Source of the DNA: Gorsachius magnificus
Taxonomy: Eukaryota; Chordata; Aves; Pelecaniformes; Ardeidae
Direction of reading: 5' to 3'
Length of the DNA: 64,000 bases
NCBI GenBank assembly: GCA_034008185.1
Contig: CM067084.1
Location: forward strand, 59,472,599 to 59,536,598
Shown one piece after another: positions 47,895 to 62,199 of the stretch (within the stretch, counting starts at the first letter, position 1; each line of letters begins with the position of its first letter). Made by a program: the position numbers and the translations under genes. The notes beneath the pieces were generated by a model. That model made no database searches. It was not told where the DNA came from and was given only the letters and a program-made list of their open reading frames with translations.

Positions 47895-48481
47895 TGTAGT
47901 AGTTTAACCCCAGCTGTCAACTAAACACCACTCAGCCGCTTGCTCACTCCCCGCCAGTGGGATGGGGGAGAGAATGAGAAGAGTAAAAGTGAAAAAACTT
48001 GGGGGTTGAGATAGAGACAGTTTAGCAGGTAAAGCAAAAGCTGTGCACGCAAGCAAAGCAAAACTATGAATCCATTCACTGCTTCCCATGGGCAGGCAGG
48101 TGCTCAGCCATCTCCAGGAAAGCAGGGCTCCATCACGCGTAATGGTTACTTGGGAAGACAAAACAGCCTAAGTCTGTTTGTTCCCCCCTTCCTTCTTCCC
48201 CCAGCTCTATATGCTGAGCCTGACATCATATGGTGTGGGATATCCCTTTGGACAGTCAGGGTCAGCTGCCCCAGCTGTGCCCCCTCCCAGCTTCTTGTGC
48301 ACCCCCAGTCTTCTTGTTGGTGGGGTGGGGAGCAGAAAAGGCCTTGGCTCTGTGTAAGCCCTGCTCAGCAATAACAAAAACATCTCTATATATCAACACT
48401 GTTTTTAATACAAATCCAAAACATAGCCCCATAGTAGCTACTGTGAAGAAAATTATCTCTATCCCAGACAAAACCAGCACA
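47895..48481 (-). mobile_element. Solo LTR, ERVL-like, second copy
   Basis: This is a 587-bp minus-strand LTR aligned end to end with 42799-43375. Shared blocks include the TTTAACCC end, GTGGGATGGGGGAGAGAAT, GCTCAGCCATCTCCAGGAA and GCCCCCTCCCAGC. Termini are TG...CA. Flanks are ACATA (47890-47894) and ATATA (48482-48486), a 5-bp target duplication with one mismatch. The ATTAAA polyadenylation variant of the first copy is lost here (GCTAAA). An insertion with GGTGGGGTGGGG near 48319 makes it slightly longer. The copies differ at many sites and have different flanks, so they are independent insertions. Confidence 0.9.
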
Positions 48482-48486
48482 ATATA

Positions 48487-51400
48487 AGCCATAATCCGTT
48501 TAAGGAAGAAGAAAAGAAGTGAAGTCTGAGCATCATAAAGTAAAAAGTATTCATCACAGAAAAAAAGAAAATTACTTTCTTCTTTTTTACCTAATCTGAT
48601 CATTCTTACTCCATTAAAAAAAAATAAACCAACAAAAGTTCTCACATATGTATTTTCCTTCTCATCTAGTTCAAATCTGCCTTTTGAGTGCTGACGCATT
48701 CATCAGAGTCAGCAGATATTCATGATTTCATCCTTTTTTATCCTTTTGCTCCATCTTTCTCCTGCGTGTAATAACACCCTGCTTGTTCCTCACCTATCAT
48801 ATTATTTTATCTTTTGTCCTTTGTATCATCTTCTGCCTGTCTCTGAATTGCAGACTCGTAATTGCCTCCTTGCCTATCATGCTGTCCTAATTTCTTACAC
48901 TTTACTTCTCCATCCTATTTCTTAAATGCACTCTTCTGTCCTTCAGCTGTGCCTTCATTTGAATGTTTGTGTGTTTGGGTTTGGTTTTTTTTCCCCCTTA
49001 GCTTGGGACTGAAAATAGACTGAAAAATTTACAAGGACATAGCCAATGGAAGTTCTTGCTAAAATTAAATGGATTATGAAATGACAGATTTTCTGAAGTT
49101 TTTCTACTGTATTTAAAATATTAGGAGTTTTGAAGGCATAAAGGAAAGAAAACTGTATTGCAAATCCTAACAAGATACAGACTCCCTTGCGTTATTTGTT
49201 CCCCAGAGGGCTATGCTACCAGTGGAATACAATCGGCTTTGAAAACAGGTTATACAAAATCAACCACACTGGCTTTTTCAGTTGGGCATGACTTATATAG
49301 TGTACAACATACTAGGTAGCCTATACTAAAATAAAAACATTAAAACATAATAGGATTCTAGAGTTAAAATCCTGAAAACCACTTCAAATGCACAGAGCTC
49401 ATATTTTTCTTAGATTTGAAGGGAATCTATGGCTCTGTAGTTCATGACACTAGGCTTTTGGTAGTAGCTTTAAGTCAGTAAGTGAAAAATTAAAACTGTA
49501 ATAAAATATCTTCTTCAACAAAGCTCTTATACATGTGCCTAGCTGTAGTAATTCGAATGGTCTCATTGATTTCAGAGTTAAATAAAAGTGTAATCAGGTC
49601 TATAGCTGAAGAAAGGAGTTCATGAAAATTCCAGGTGGAACCACGAAACTTACTCTTCTGATCAGGACCTTAATAAACTGTGTATTTAAAGAGGAAAAAG
49701 AAAAGCAATCAACTCTTGCCCAGTAAAGTTTTGACAAATTTCTTCACTGAAATAGAGGTCAAAACTGTCCATCTTTAATTAATGGTCATTTTCAGACAAA
49801 AGCAATTTACTTAGATGGAGACTAAGGGCAATAGAAAATACTCGGTTTATTTGGATTTGCAGTAGAAGTAAGGAGGGGAGATATCATCAGCTATTACACC
49901 AAATTTTCCTTAAAAGCCAACTATTTTTTATTGTGTTCCAACACAGTCTAGCCAACACTCATAGTTGTTAGGAAACAAAACTCAAAGCTAATGGTTTTGC
50001 AAAATGAACAGTAATTTTTACCAGAAAGAAAAAGCAACTTTTCACTTGGAGAAAGTGGCATGAATTCATGTGCACGATAAAGGATTACCCTTGAGTAAAT
50101 CTAGCAAATTAATATTTTAATAATTTTGCTTGCTCTGCAAAATTTATTGTGACTGCTTTCAAACTCAGTTGCTAAACCTTTTGGAAAATAGCCATACAAA
50201 AAATTTTCAGGAATACTCTGACTAACAGGAATGCCTTGTTTTGAAGAAATTACCTAAGTGAAAGATGTTCAGCACTTTTAACTTTGATTTTGATATCTGT
50301 TCATTTGCTTTAAGTGATATTTAGAAACAGCGGGCAGACAGATATGTAATGAGAATTATATACACTCCAAAAGAATTTCACCTTTTGCTGTTGGATGAGG
50401 CTATGTCATAGTGGTATTTATAATGGCTGATAAAATACAGGGAATTAGGACAAAACACAAGAATAGCACATGAAATAAAATTTGTTTAACTTTTTAAGTT
50501 CAGGAAGTAAAATTACAAGATGCATCTTGAATATTCCAGACTTATTTCTGGTTAATGATTAAGATTTGTTAGAGATTTACAGTGTTAATATTCCTGTCTA
50601 ACTCTGATGAAGTATATTTGGTCTTTGCTATATAACCATACTGCTGCTGTTCCAGTGATGTGATTTTCTCTTGTCTCTACAAGCCTTAACAAACAAACAA
50701 ATAGACAACAAAGTTTATAATCATTAACATTTTCCTGTAACAGACTATAGCTTGAGGTATTTTTATGTTTTATATAAATACACACACACATATATCTATA
50801 ATAATAGTTGTCAAGAGAACTTACACATTAGAAGTATAGTTGTCTGTAGCTGCTATAGATTTCTCCAGTCATTTCAAAAATTTTCTTCTCAAGTTTTTCA
50901 CATTTCCAGAGTTTTGAGATTTATTTTGTCCTAAAGGAATACAGCTGTTATGTAGAATCAGAGATTAAAACCTGGCCCTTGATATTGGGCCAAAAGCTTA
51001 AAAATTAGGATCAGGTAGTTAAACCAAGATAAGTAATTGAATCAAGTAAATCTCTGGCCTGTGATGCCACATCCCATTGCTAAGCTGAGCATACTTCTAT
51101 ACAAGAACTTCCTTCTTTCTTCCAAGCTACCTTTTATTCTAGGAACAATCAAAAAGAACTTCCATTCTGTTTCTTACAAATTCCTCCTCAAAATTTTCCT
51201 TTGACATGCTTTCTTCAGAAGCTTTACAGCTGTTCAGATTGACATGCTGGGACTTTTATCACAGGTAAGGTATGGTTTCATCTTTTTTTTTTTTCCTAGG
51301 CATACAGCAAAATATGTTTTATGATTAGACTTTATGCTCCTTGTGGCAGAAATTAGTTTTTTTTTATAATATACATACAGCAAAACTCCTAATTATAACC

Positions 51401-52811
51401 TATAGCTCAAGAGAAATACAAATAGGGAGTACTAATACTCTGTGATTCATTTTCTTATTCTCACGTTTCTTAGAGAATTTCATATATCTGTAGCTGACGT
51501 GAATTGTTTCTACAGGAGAGATAGCCCTTTGTATCAAGTCTCTATAGTCTATTACTAGGTTTTGCTGCTTTGCTTTAATTAATTATTCTTTTAAACTCTC
51601 ATTATATATATCATGTATTGACATTCAGAATCTCAGGAAGGAGAATTATTCAGATATATGCATTTTTTTGCTGCTATATATAAAACTGTTGTACTGTTTT
51701 CCATATATACGTTTCCCTGCTTATACATCATTTCAAGATTACAGTTGAAGATTATGGGTCAATTATTGCAAAATAATTCTTGAGCAAGAAGGGTATTTCA
51801 TCATGATTCACTTTTCATGCTTTGGTAATAACAAGTAACATATTTTTCTGTTGCATGCTCCACATTTGTTAATAAACAACACAACATATGATGTTATATA
51901 TCCTTTAAATGATAAAACATGTTACTGAATATGAAATTTTTCTTCAAATTTATCATGTTATCTTTTTAAAAATTTAAAATTTTCCACTGACATTATCCTG
52001 TTATTTTTATGTTATTTGACATTATATTCAGAGTATTTAAGTCTCTATTTAGTTGCCTTGTATTTAGTGAAAGCAGTTTGCTACTTATTCTATGCTCTTG
52101 TTAAACCTCTTCATATGCTTCATATATATTTGTGCATCTATTCCTAGTTTTTTGTATCCCACAGAAATTGCTGTTTCTGCTTCTTAGTACTTAATTATTG
52201 TTGTTTGGGTTTTTTTGCATGCATCACAAGGCTCTAGATGCACAGTTGCTGAAGAGTGATAATGGGAAATGCAGCTATCGAACTCTTTAAAAATTACTGA
52301 AAAACCATAGGAGGTGTGTTATAAGCATTACAAGACATAGTCACAGCTGTACAGTCTCCCTTGCTCTGATCAGTTCAGGACAGCACCAGTCTATGCAAGG
52401 TCAGTACCTGGTTATGCCTACACTAGCAGAATGATCAGAAGTGTGCTTTTGAAGCAAATCTCAAGGGATCACAGAGCCCAGGAACAGGATTTTTTATAGA
52501 ATAAACTGAACTCAAAGGTATGTTCCTCTTCAAGGAATTCAAAGTAACCTCCATTAAAAACAAATAGTCTGCATATGAGGTACAGAATAATATTTTTTTG
52601 ATCTGCTCATATTATGCTCTATTACTTGCTAATGTTGATGTAGATGAACAGAGTAATAGATAGGTCTTTTCTCTTTCATAAATATGTATAAATAAAATAT
52701 AGTTGATGGGAATAACACTTAACAGCTGTATTCTTCAGGTATGATCTAAGTGAGCAAATAAAACAGACATTTATAAAATTGACCCTAGCAAGTGTTAGGC
52801 AGAATCTTAAA
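48487..52811. other. AT-rich non-coding stretch
   Basis: No gene or element recognised. It holds short simple repeats such as AACAAACAAACAAAT near 50690 and a CA/TA run near 50780-50796. Confidence 0.55.
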
Positions 52812-52870
52812 ATTTTCATAGCATTCCTTAGGTTGGACAAGACCTTTAAGATCATCAAGTCCAACCATTT
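52812..52870 (-). mobile_element. CR1 LINE 3' terminal fragment, very short
   Basis: Only the CR1 3' UTR end is left. From the plus strand it reads TTTTCATAGCATTCCTTAGG, then TTGGACAAGACC, TTTAAGATCATCAAGTCCAA and CC. It matches the reversed sense block TTGGACTNGATGATCTTAAAGG found at 13030-13060. Confidence 0.85.
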
Positions 52871-53466
52871 TCATACTCATATGCTTAATAATTAAATAAA
52901 GTTGTTATTTAATGTCATTATGTTTATGTTAAGAGTAAGAAATATGTTAACTGTTATGCTTAGGGAAGTATGGTGTAGGTTGTCATAAATTTTAAAAGTT
53001 GTATAGACTGATAACATACAGAATGAGAACAATTTCATCACTTAAACAAACTTAAAACTCTCTTATGCTAACAGTCACATTCTGCTGTGACAAAATATGG
53101 TCTCTTGAACAAGCATACCTAGTTCAGTCTAATTTTTTAATGCTTTATTACCTAGCTTTTTAAAACAGATCAATGAAAGATGCCCATAAGAATTTCAGGT
53201 ACACAAGTTTTCAAATTTTTGGTACAGTATATTTTAAATAATTTTTGTTTCCTTACTTCTTACCTGGACACAGGTTTGTGGTGTCATTCTCAGGCATCCA
53301 AGTGCTGTAAATCTCTATTACTTGTACTCTTTGAAAGAAATGTTACTAGTAGAGAAATTTCAATCATCGGGGTTTCCTTGTGTCTAACTTTGGAAATGAT
53401 GCTACCTTATCAGACAAAGTGAGATAGTCATAAAAGTAATTTCCTTATAGTAAATATTTGGCCAGA

Positions 53467-53512
53467 TTTTTGCACAGATTACTAAATACTTTTTGCACAG
53501 ATTACTAAAAAT
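53467..53512. repeat. Two-copy 23-bp tandem duplication
   Basis: TTTTTGCACAGATTACTAAA is repeated exactly at 53467-53486 and 53490-53509, with a 23-bp period. Confidence 0.9.
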
Positions 53513-56500
53513 GCATTATTTCAGCATATTTTATATGAAATAACACTGAATTCCACCCTGAATACATTATGTGGTACTCAGCACGCTTTCATTGTACAAT
53601 AACATCCTGTCAGTCTCTTGAGTTAGTGAGTGAAGATTTTTAAGATACAATATGAGCCTCTTAAAACTTATTTTTTCTCAAGCAGTTTCTCTGAAATGCA
53701 ACTATAAACCTTTTGACTTTCCATTAAATAGGAACTTTATGGTATAAAATAGCAAAACATACGCTTCTTAGTAAAATTGGAATGTCTATGATTTATGTCT
53801 ACGACTGCAAATAGTTTAATTCCAGAAGTTTGTCAGCTTTATGTATAATACCATAAATTGATCCCAGAGTTCTTTAATTTACTATACATATGGAAACAGA
53901 AGATTTAGCCTCACATTTTGGCTGATGCAAGCTGGACAGTTTCCTCCTTCTTTACAGTCCATCAGCATAATGACTAGGATAGAACCTTGTGCAGGATACT
54001 CTGGATATAACTCTCTGCCCAGAGCTGTACGTGCTTATTCATTACAATTGCATATGAGAGGTACAAATGTTTGTTGACTGATGTGCCTTTCAAACCATAG
54101 AACTAGATTTGCCCATAACTGTAGTTAAATAAAAAGTCCTCTGTTATTCCTATGGAATAAGAAAGCATGTGCAATTTTGTCTGAGAAAATGGGAGCTGCA
54201 TCATGACTGTTTTGTATGACAAAGTTACTGATAAAATCTATTACAAGTGTTAATAAAAGAAACGAGATGTGCCCTTGCTAGAGTTGTTTGCTTGTCTGGG
54301 AAGTGCTTCTCTGTGGCAATTACTGCCTCAGGGAATGTATATAGCAGTTGTATTCATTGATTAAAAGGATACAAAAGACAAATCTTACTGATTGAAATAC
54401 AAGTCAGGTCTTTCAAATCTATCGAAGACACAGAATATGATGAAGTTTCTTCAGGGCACGTATTATTTCATATACTTCCAAACTGTTCACAAATCTAATA
54501 AACTGATCCTCCTTGATATTTTTAAGGACTGCAATAACTCTTTCAGACTGTTCAAAACTGTAGAAAGATCTTCACATGTATATTTAATGAAGAAATAAGA
54601 CCCTCTTTAGAATAAAATAGGTATTTCATTCCTTTTTATGAACATGGGCAATCATATTTAATTCCACTTCCTCTTTGCTCTCTGTATCTTTCTCACAGTA
54701 TATGAAACTGGAATGCGTCATTATAAACAGCTATTGAATGAAAGCTTATGTGCTTGAAAAGTCTTAAAAAACTGAGCAAGGCTATATCCATTTGAACTTA
54801 GTGTTGTTTCTAATTCAGATGCTGAGGTTGCAACTTCATGGTACATACGCAATTTTAGAGGATTTTTGTTTGTATAAAATCTTGCACCAAAGACTTACGG
54901 TGTTCTTACAAGGTAGCATTTTTTGCAATTACAGCAAAATTTTGTGTTTCTCAAGACAGTTTTAAAATCACAGACAAATATATGCAAATGTTGACTTTAA
55001 ATTTTGGAGATTTCTTTGTAGATTTCAAAACTCCTCATCGCCAATTTGAATAGACAGTAAAATTACAGCCTGAGATTTATTTCTGTCTTACTGGCATCAC
55101 ACATGTCACTACCCTTGTGAATTAATTTTTTTTTGTAAAATTATTGATTTCGGTTTTTTTTTTAATGTTACACTTCTGCCACATTTGTGCAATAGTTGCA
55201 ACACTACTGAAGTATCTGATGTTACTAGAGCATGGTCTGTGTCTTGAAGAATTTGAGATTTGGTTGCTTCTGAACAGGCTAATCTTTTACAACAATTATG
55301 TTAAAGCTCCTGAACTATATGTGCATGAAAGCCACAGCTTTTCACATTTTAAAAATGATTTTTTTTCTTGGTTTTGTAGTACTAAATTAATGTAAGGCTT
55401 TTTACTGACTTTATCCTTTATTTACAATCATGCTCCTGTTCTGATATGCTGTCCAGAATATAGAGGTATGTAACATAACTCAATAATAAAACTCCTATTG
55501 GTAGGCTATAGGCTGCTGAAAGGGCCTTACAAGCCTGTGATGTAACATTATGGAGCAATGGTTTGTGGAGATCAAATTATAAGGTAGGCTAGAGAGTGAT
55601 ATGTCTCAACATAAATTCTTATATTATTATGTTTCTTTTCTGTAGAATACCACATTTTTCTGCAAAATTGGCACACAGTGCATTAGTTAAATCTGAGGTA
55701 TGACTTAACACTACAGTGTCAATGTCAGCTTAGAAAAAATTATTTGTTAAAAAAGTGTAAACTTTATAAATGATGGCTGGTGTACTGCAAACCCATGCAA
55801 GGAAGCCTCCAAAAGCAAGCAAACAAAATTATTAGAGAAAGCAACTGTTTTAAAAGCCTGAACTATATTAAGTTTGAAAGAATACACTAAGGACTTCATA
55901 GTGCTTTTGGTCAATGAATGTCATATTATTCATTATTGAAATACTGATTATGATAACAAGAGTAACTTCAGTGTATTATATACAATTTTAACATTTTTGT
56001 AAACCAAAAGAGTAAAAAATCCAGTGTAGATGACTTGTTTAAATTTTTATTACTATATGACAGAATAATAAGTTATGAAGATGCACTTGTTACTTATGAT
56101 CCTTTCTCTCTATAGATAGTAATATTATATTTACTTTCTGCTGCCAGTGATTTAAATAGATTAAGATAATTTCTGTCAATTTAGAGAATTTGAGTTCAAG
56201 TCTAGAACTTTACTCAAAAAGTAACACTTTAAGAAGCATCTCTACTTTATTCAGGTTCACTGAAATTTTGCTGTTTGCTATTCTTCAGGTAGTTCCTTTC
56301 CCTGTGCCATAGTACAAGTTTTATTAAAAGTTATATGCATCTGGAGTCATTAATAATCTGAAGATTAATTGCAAAATCCTTTTTAGGAAATGGATACTAG
56401 AAACAGTTATAAATTAAGCCTTAATGATTGAAGAGGAAAGTGATTACCCAGAAAAACAAGGAAACTAAGCAGAAGGGAATAATTGATGAAAAGAGAATCT

Positions 56501-57267
56501 AGTTAGGAAATTTAAAAAAAAAACTTGTGATTAATTGAAGAAAGAAAAGATGGTAAGGAATTTAGAACTTTCTAATAATTAAGCACCCATGGATGCTTAA
56601 TGATTTTCAGCAGCTGTTCACACACACTGTGCACTTTGCTGTATTGTTATCTGTTCATGCAAAAGATGGACTCCTGTTTCACACATACATGCTGTTGCAT
56701 TCAGTGCCCTAGGGGAGAGAGAGGCTGAAGGCAGCAGAAAAATCCATCTGTAAATGCATATTCTAGTGATCCATTAGTAATAAACCTGTTCCGCTCAATA
56801 ATTTTAACCAAAGCAATCAATGTCTGAACTATTTTTTCTTTACTCATGACATATCTCATGGAGATGCCACAGGGTATTCTGTTGTCTGAATTTAGGCCAA
56901 GGTTCAAACCTAGGTTTTGTTTTGCCAATGTCCGTTAAGGATTCAGTTCATTAATGAACTAAAGACATTTCAAGATAATTATTAACAAAGATTTCAACCA
57001 TAGGAAATATATTTTTTTATTTTATAGCAGTCTACAAAACCACAATCTAAACATCATATAATTTTTACATGTACACAATTAACACTGATGTTTTTCACCA
57101 GACTTCCTAGTCCCGTGTTTCATTTTATATTTTCTGTTCAGACCTAATGTCTTATTTTATAAAGAAGTAAGAGATAAAATGTCAATACAAGGTGCTCCCC
57201 CCTTTAATAGTTGTGTAACAAAGACACTTTGTTTCACTAGTCATTCTACATCTTTAATTTCTAAGCA

Positions 57268-57312
57268 GTATTAATAATAATAATAATAATTATTATTAGT
57301 AATAATTAGTAG
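57268..57312. repeat. AAT/ATT microsatellite
   Basis: About seven AAT units switch directly to ATT units (AATAATAATTATTATTAG), giving a self-complementary centre. It is followed by imperfect TAATAATTAG units. Confidence 0.85.
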
Positions 57313-60300
57313 AGTCTGTTCTCTTTCTACTTCTCTTTCATGACCACCATCAAATTCATTCTACTGTATGGTCCCAGGTGTTGCATCATTTGTAACAGTA
57401 GTTTGTAAATCCTTCAGACCAGTTCCCTGTGCAGCTTCTCATGCAGGAATTTCTAAAGCGCGCAGCATTGCCCTAGATGTTGTTCTGTTAATGTTAATAG
57501 TGAAAGCTTCATTGACTTTAAAAGAGCAGTGTTAGGTCAAAAACTTCTTAAATATCCCACTGAGGATGAACTTAACATTGACCTGGCACAATTTTTGGTG
57601 CAGGTAAGCCATGAATAATGATGAAAAATATATAGTGACATTCAATTTACAGTTCATTCTTCTGCATATATAAAAGGAAAATACTTTCTCATATGCCTTA
57701 CCCTTACTTGTAAAAATAGTGGGCCATCAGTTTGTTGATTTGTACCACCTGAAACTATCTTCTACCTTATAAATAGAAGGCCGTAGTATACATGGCACAT
57801 GCTGTAGTGCCATAGACAATAGAAAAAGATAGACAATTACTCTTACTACAGTGGTACTGCAATTCCAAATATATGTGATACCAACATTATTTTGCAGCAG
57901 TGTTATTGGAAGGGCACTGTGGTTCCTGTGGTTCTGGGAGCAGCATCTACCACTCAGTGCAGCTGTCTCTGCTATGTCTTCGCTTTCCCTCCATCCCTTC
58001 CCCTGCCTCTCTTATTTCATGGCTGCAAAACACACCTTCAGGGAGCTGAGATGACTCTTTTTCACTTTGAATAATAATCATAAATAAATACAAACTGAGG
58101 GATGGTGTAACTAGATGAAGTAGTTATTACTAGCCTAGGTAGATGACTCATGCCAACAATGATGAGTCTTGTAAAATGTGATGCTTTTTAATCAGCCGAG
58201 GGAATTAATCAAAAATACTTACAATACTAATGACTACTTAAAACGATTATACTTCCATTATAGCTGACTGCATCTTGTTGATGCATTCTAATAAAATTTA
58301 TTTCTTGTGTTTTGACAAAGTTCTTTAATACCTATAAAGTATCTTTTAATCTATGCTCCATATTTCTTACTCGTTGTGAGAGAAATCTTGGGTTTTATTT
58401 TGCAATATTATTTTATAGTTAATTAAGCAGTATTTGGACATGACGACAAAAGGTTATAAAATTCAAGATTAAATGAGAGGATAATAAAGATTAGGGAGAC
58501 AAAAGGGTTGAAAATACCAGTGTTTATGTTGCTTGGCCAGTTTTAATTATGTCCTCTTTAAATTAACACTACGATACAGTTTTTTAACTGCGTGATCAAA
58601 AAGATTTCTTTCTGCATGGACAAAACCAAATTTGTAGCAGAATTTCAAGAGGAGATGATAATACATGACGAATAAGGCTGTGAACTTACCTCATGAATGT
58701 AAACTAATACCCTAAGAACTGGATGCTGTACTAGCACTTATGACAAAGTTATTGTACAATGCTTAGCAAAACACATATGACTATAATTTCACAGGTCGCC
58801 ACTAAATGTGGATCCTCCTTTTTCTAAACACTGAACTTGAAAACCTGTGTGACTTGATTTGTAGGATTGTTGAGTACTTACAATTTCCTCTGCTGGTAGA
58901 TAAGAGCTTGCTTCACAGTAGTCTCATAAAGATAAATCAAGTGATGTTTGCAAACCACTAAGGTATTGGAAGAATACCACAGGAAAGCCAAAATGAAATT
59001 AATAGTTCTCCAAAGAGCTCAGGATTTCGATGGCGTGCAATCAGTAAAGCTCAATATCACACACTGAAAGACAAGAATAATAATAGAAATGCCCAGAGCA
59101 TATTCAGAGCACTAAGGCAGATGTAGAGATATAATTGAGGAAACAAAAATTAAATCAGAACTCGTATATTGAGGGACATTGCAGAAGAATTGAATGAGAT
59201 GAAAATATATAGAGATAACTGTTATCAGAGATATTATTTTGTTATTCCTTACCGTTAGCAAAATCCCCCCCCATTTTTTTAATGCTGCAAGTACATAAAT
59301 TGATTTACAGAACCACTTGCATGAAAACAAGCTCATTTTTTTTTTACCCTTAGATTATAAGCAATGCTCAGCAGTAACTTGACATCTTATATTCTGGTTA
59401 AGAATGTCATATTTTAAATGTAACCATTGCAAATGATGTTACAGAAATGATGAGAAATGGCTTGGCATTGCTGTGTTGAAACCATTTCCTTTTTGAAATA
59501 AACATGATTTTTTAAAATAATCTGAGTAAAACCAGTCCTGAAAAATCACACATTTGACGTAAAATAACTAATAAAAAAAATAGTTCAGAATACTTTTGCC
59601 ATCCTCATTCTCTTCATAGATTATATTTGTTCTAAATGTAGTCCTGTTGCTATACTTGTTCTTGACCTTTTCTCAGTAATTTAGTGGTATCTTACTCTCT
59701 GACTGGGCCCCATTGCTATCCACTGGAATACTTGCAGAATATTGGATATATTGAAAAAGAAAGTGAATTGCTATAAAACAGAACAGTGGAATTCATAATC
59801 TTTAGAAGGCTGACGAAAAATTTGGTTTCAATCTTGCCTGGAGTACCTTACACATGAAGTGTCTGAATATCAATTTAATTGCTATACTATTTAATGTTGT
59901 GAAACCTAGGGGGGAAAAAAACAATCAAAAACCCCAAATAGGTTACTTTACCTTGCCTTTAAATCTCAGGAGTTTAGATGTGCCCAGACATGTCCAGAAT
60001 ATGTAGGATATATTTTGGGATATATATACATGTATCTCCAAGCAAGGTGTTTTGGATACCCTTCCTTACAGCAACATTTGAGCTACCTTTCAAACAGCAC
60101 ATGCCACTGTCTGAAAACAGCCAGAACCAGGGCTCTCCCTATTTCTTAACAACAGCCCAACAGTTGATTAAGTGATAACAAGATTGAAATCTGTCTTCTG
60201 CTAAAGGCAAATTAAATTACATCTATTGCCTGCCTTGAGGTTTTTTTAGCTGCTGGACTACAGCCCATTTTAAGGTGTGGAAATTTTGTTTTTCTGAAAC

Positions 60301-61916
60301 TGTACAGAAAAGAAGTCACAATTGTCAGAAAAGTCCGTCTCCACTGACTATTGATTAAGTCACTCGTTAGCAAGTGATTAAAAAAAAAAGTACCCTTTTT
60401 TTTTCAAGGGTTCTTTTTACAATGTCTGTTCAACATACAAGAATGGTCACAATGGTATATAATGTCCTATGCCCTTGGGCTAAATGACAAAACAGAATTT
60501 TTATGTACCACATCCTGGAAGAGTTAAAGCACTAGACCCATGAATAAATGAATATTTTTGGGAAAAAGTTTAGGGCAGAGCGGTAGCACCAGTATCATCA
60601 CTATGTGTAGTTTGAAAGAAGCAATAGGTGCTGCTCTATTTTGCACAGAGGTCAGTTCAGACTCTCAGGAACATCAGACGTGCATGTACTTACTGGTACC
60701 CATCAGTACTTAGGAGTAAAAATAGCTAGTCGGCATGAGATATCCTTTTAACCTTGTTAAGACTGAAGCCTGCAACACACAGCAGAATTTTAGTTACTTG
60801 AGTATTTTAAGATTAAACATGAGGAACTTGCAACACTTGGGCAATTAGAGGTTTAAACATCAGCTGAAAAGGCATTTTCAAGGACTCAGTCTTGCATTTA
60901 TGTGGTTGTCATATCTAACTTTATTCTTTTTACATGTATCCTTCTCAAACTACATCTTGCCATTCTCTGACATGCAAATACTATGTACTTGAATTATACG
61001 TCGTCGTTTTAATAGGTGGTCTCAAGCCAAAGAGGAACACTAATTTAGTGCTTGTTAAAATAATAGAAATATTAATGATCCTGCAATCTGCTGCCAGAGG
61101 CAGTTCTCTCTCAATATGCAGAGGATCAAAACCAATTATGTGAAGCAGTGGTTGTGTGGTAGTTTGTTGTAAATCATTTTTCAAGTTTCAGCATTCAAGA
61201 TGTAGCTGAAAATTAATATATTTCTAATATAACAACTGAAATCTGGTTCTCATTAATGCAAATCAGCTGAAACCAATCTAGTTTTAGATTTTTCTGTATG
61301 TGTTCAAATCTGTATGTTGATTTTAGAAGTGGACTTAGAGATTTATCTTTATTTTTGTTTTTCTCTGTCAATATTATCTGTGAAAAACTATGAAACTAAT
61401 AAAAAAAACCCCACTGAATTTCAAGAGATAAAATTAAACCAGCAGATATCAGGTTGAAAATGACCGATAGCTGTTGATCAATCTGTCTTACCTCCCACAT
61501 TGACAAGAATAGAAAATTAATATAAGGATTATTCATAAAACAAAGTTTAAAGTCTTCAAATCTGTTTCCTCATACTATGAGCTATTTATAAAACTCGCTT
61601 GTATTAAATTTGATGTTTCTTACTGTAGTCACAGATCTGGTAGAGTTACTGGGCTTTTTTAATGTACTACTATATAGAAACGATGTTGTCAGTAGAACAC
61701 CATATCCTGATATATTTTAAACCAATCTACTGTTGGTATCTGTTTGCAATGTTAAAATAGAGTATAACATCCCATAACAAATTTTAGCATTCTCTGAATA
61801 TTAATCAACTATTATCACCACCCTTAGGCTTTTCAAAGATTGCTTTAATTGGCAAGCCGTTTTATTCCAAACTTACATGCCTAGATCAAAACAGACACAA
61901 GTAGGAACCAGGGTGT

Positions 61917-61958
61917 GTATATATATATCTATATGTATATATCTTCTTTTTTTTTTTT
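61917..61958. repeat. TA microsatellite and T-run
   Basis: TGTGTATATATATATCTATA is followed by more TATATA units and then a run of T just before a G-rich tract. Confidence 0.8.
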
Positions 61959-61959
61959 T

Positions 61960-61994
61960 GGAGGGGTGGGGTGGGGGGATGGGGATGGGACGGG
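61960..61994 (+). repeat. G-rich tract with G-quadruplex pattern
   Basis: Six G-runs of three to six bases (GGGG, GGGG, GGGGGG, GGGG, GGG, GGG) are separated by one- to two-base loops on the plus strand. This comfortably fits the G3+N1-7 rule. It lies in non-genic AT-rich DNA next to a T-run and TA repeat. Confidence 0.75.
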
Positions 61995-62199
61995 ACTTGT
62001 GTGAGACCACTGTAATTCTGCAGCTTATCAGTTTGAACACAGAAAAGTATTAAGGTGAGTAGAGATAAATGGTGGCTGTCTTCTGAGTTGACAGCTGGTC
62101 TTGTTTTCTAAATGTGTGCTGTCACAGTAAGCATGATTGGGAAAAGTAGTCATATTTTTAAGAGTATAAATACTTTGCATAGTTACTCCACATGTGGAA

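Larger units (their letters stand above)
52871..62199. other. Long AT-rich non-coding stretch
   Basis: More than 9 kb without a recognisable gene or transposon. Small structures are listed separately (53467-53512, 57268-57312, 61917-61994). Short open frames show no family resemblance. Confidence 0.5.

Noticed and set aside
42799..48481. A provirus with the two minus-strand LTRs as its ends
   Set aside because: Each LTR has its own flanking 5-bp duplication, the outer flanks (GTGAT and ATATA) do not match, and the 4.5 kb between them has no gag, pol or env trace.
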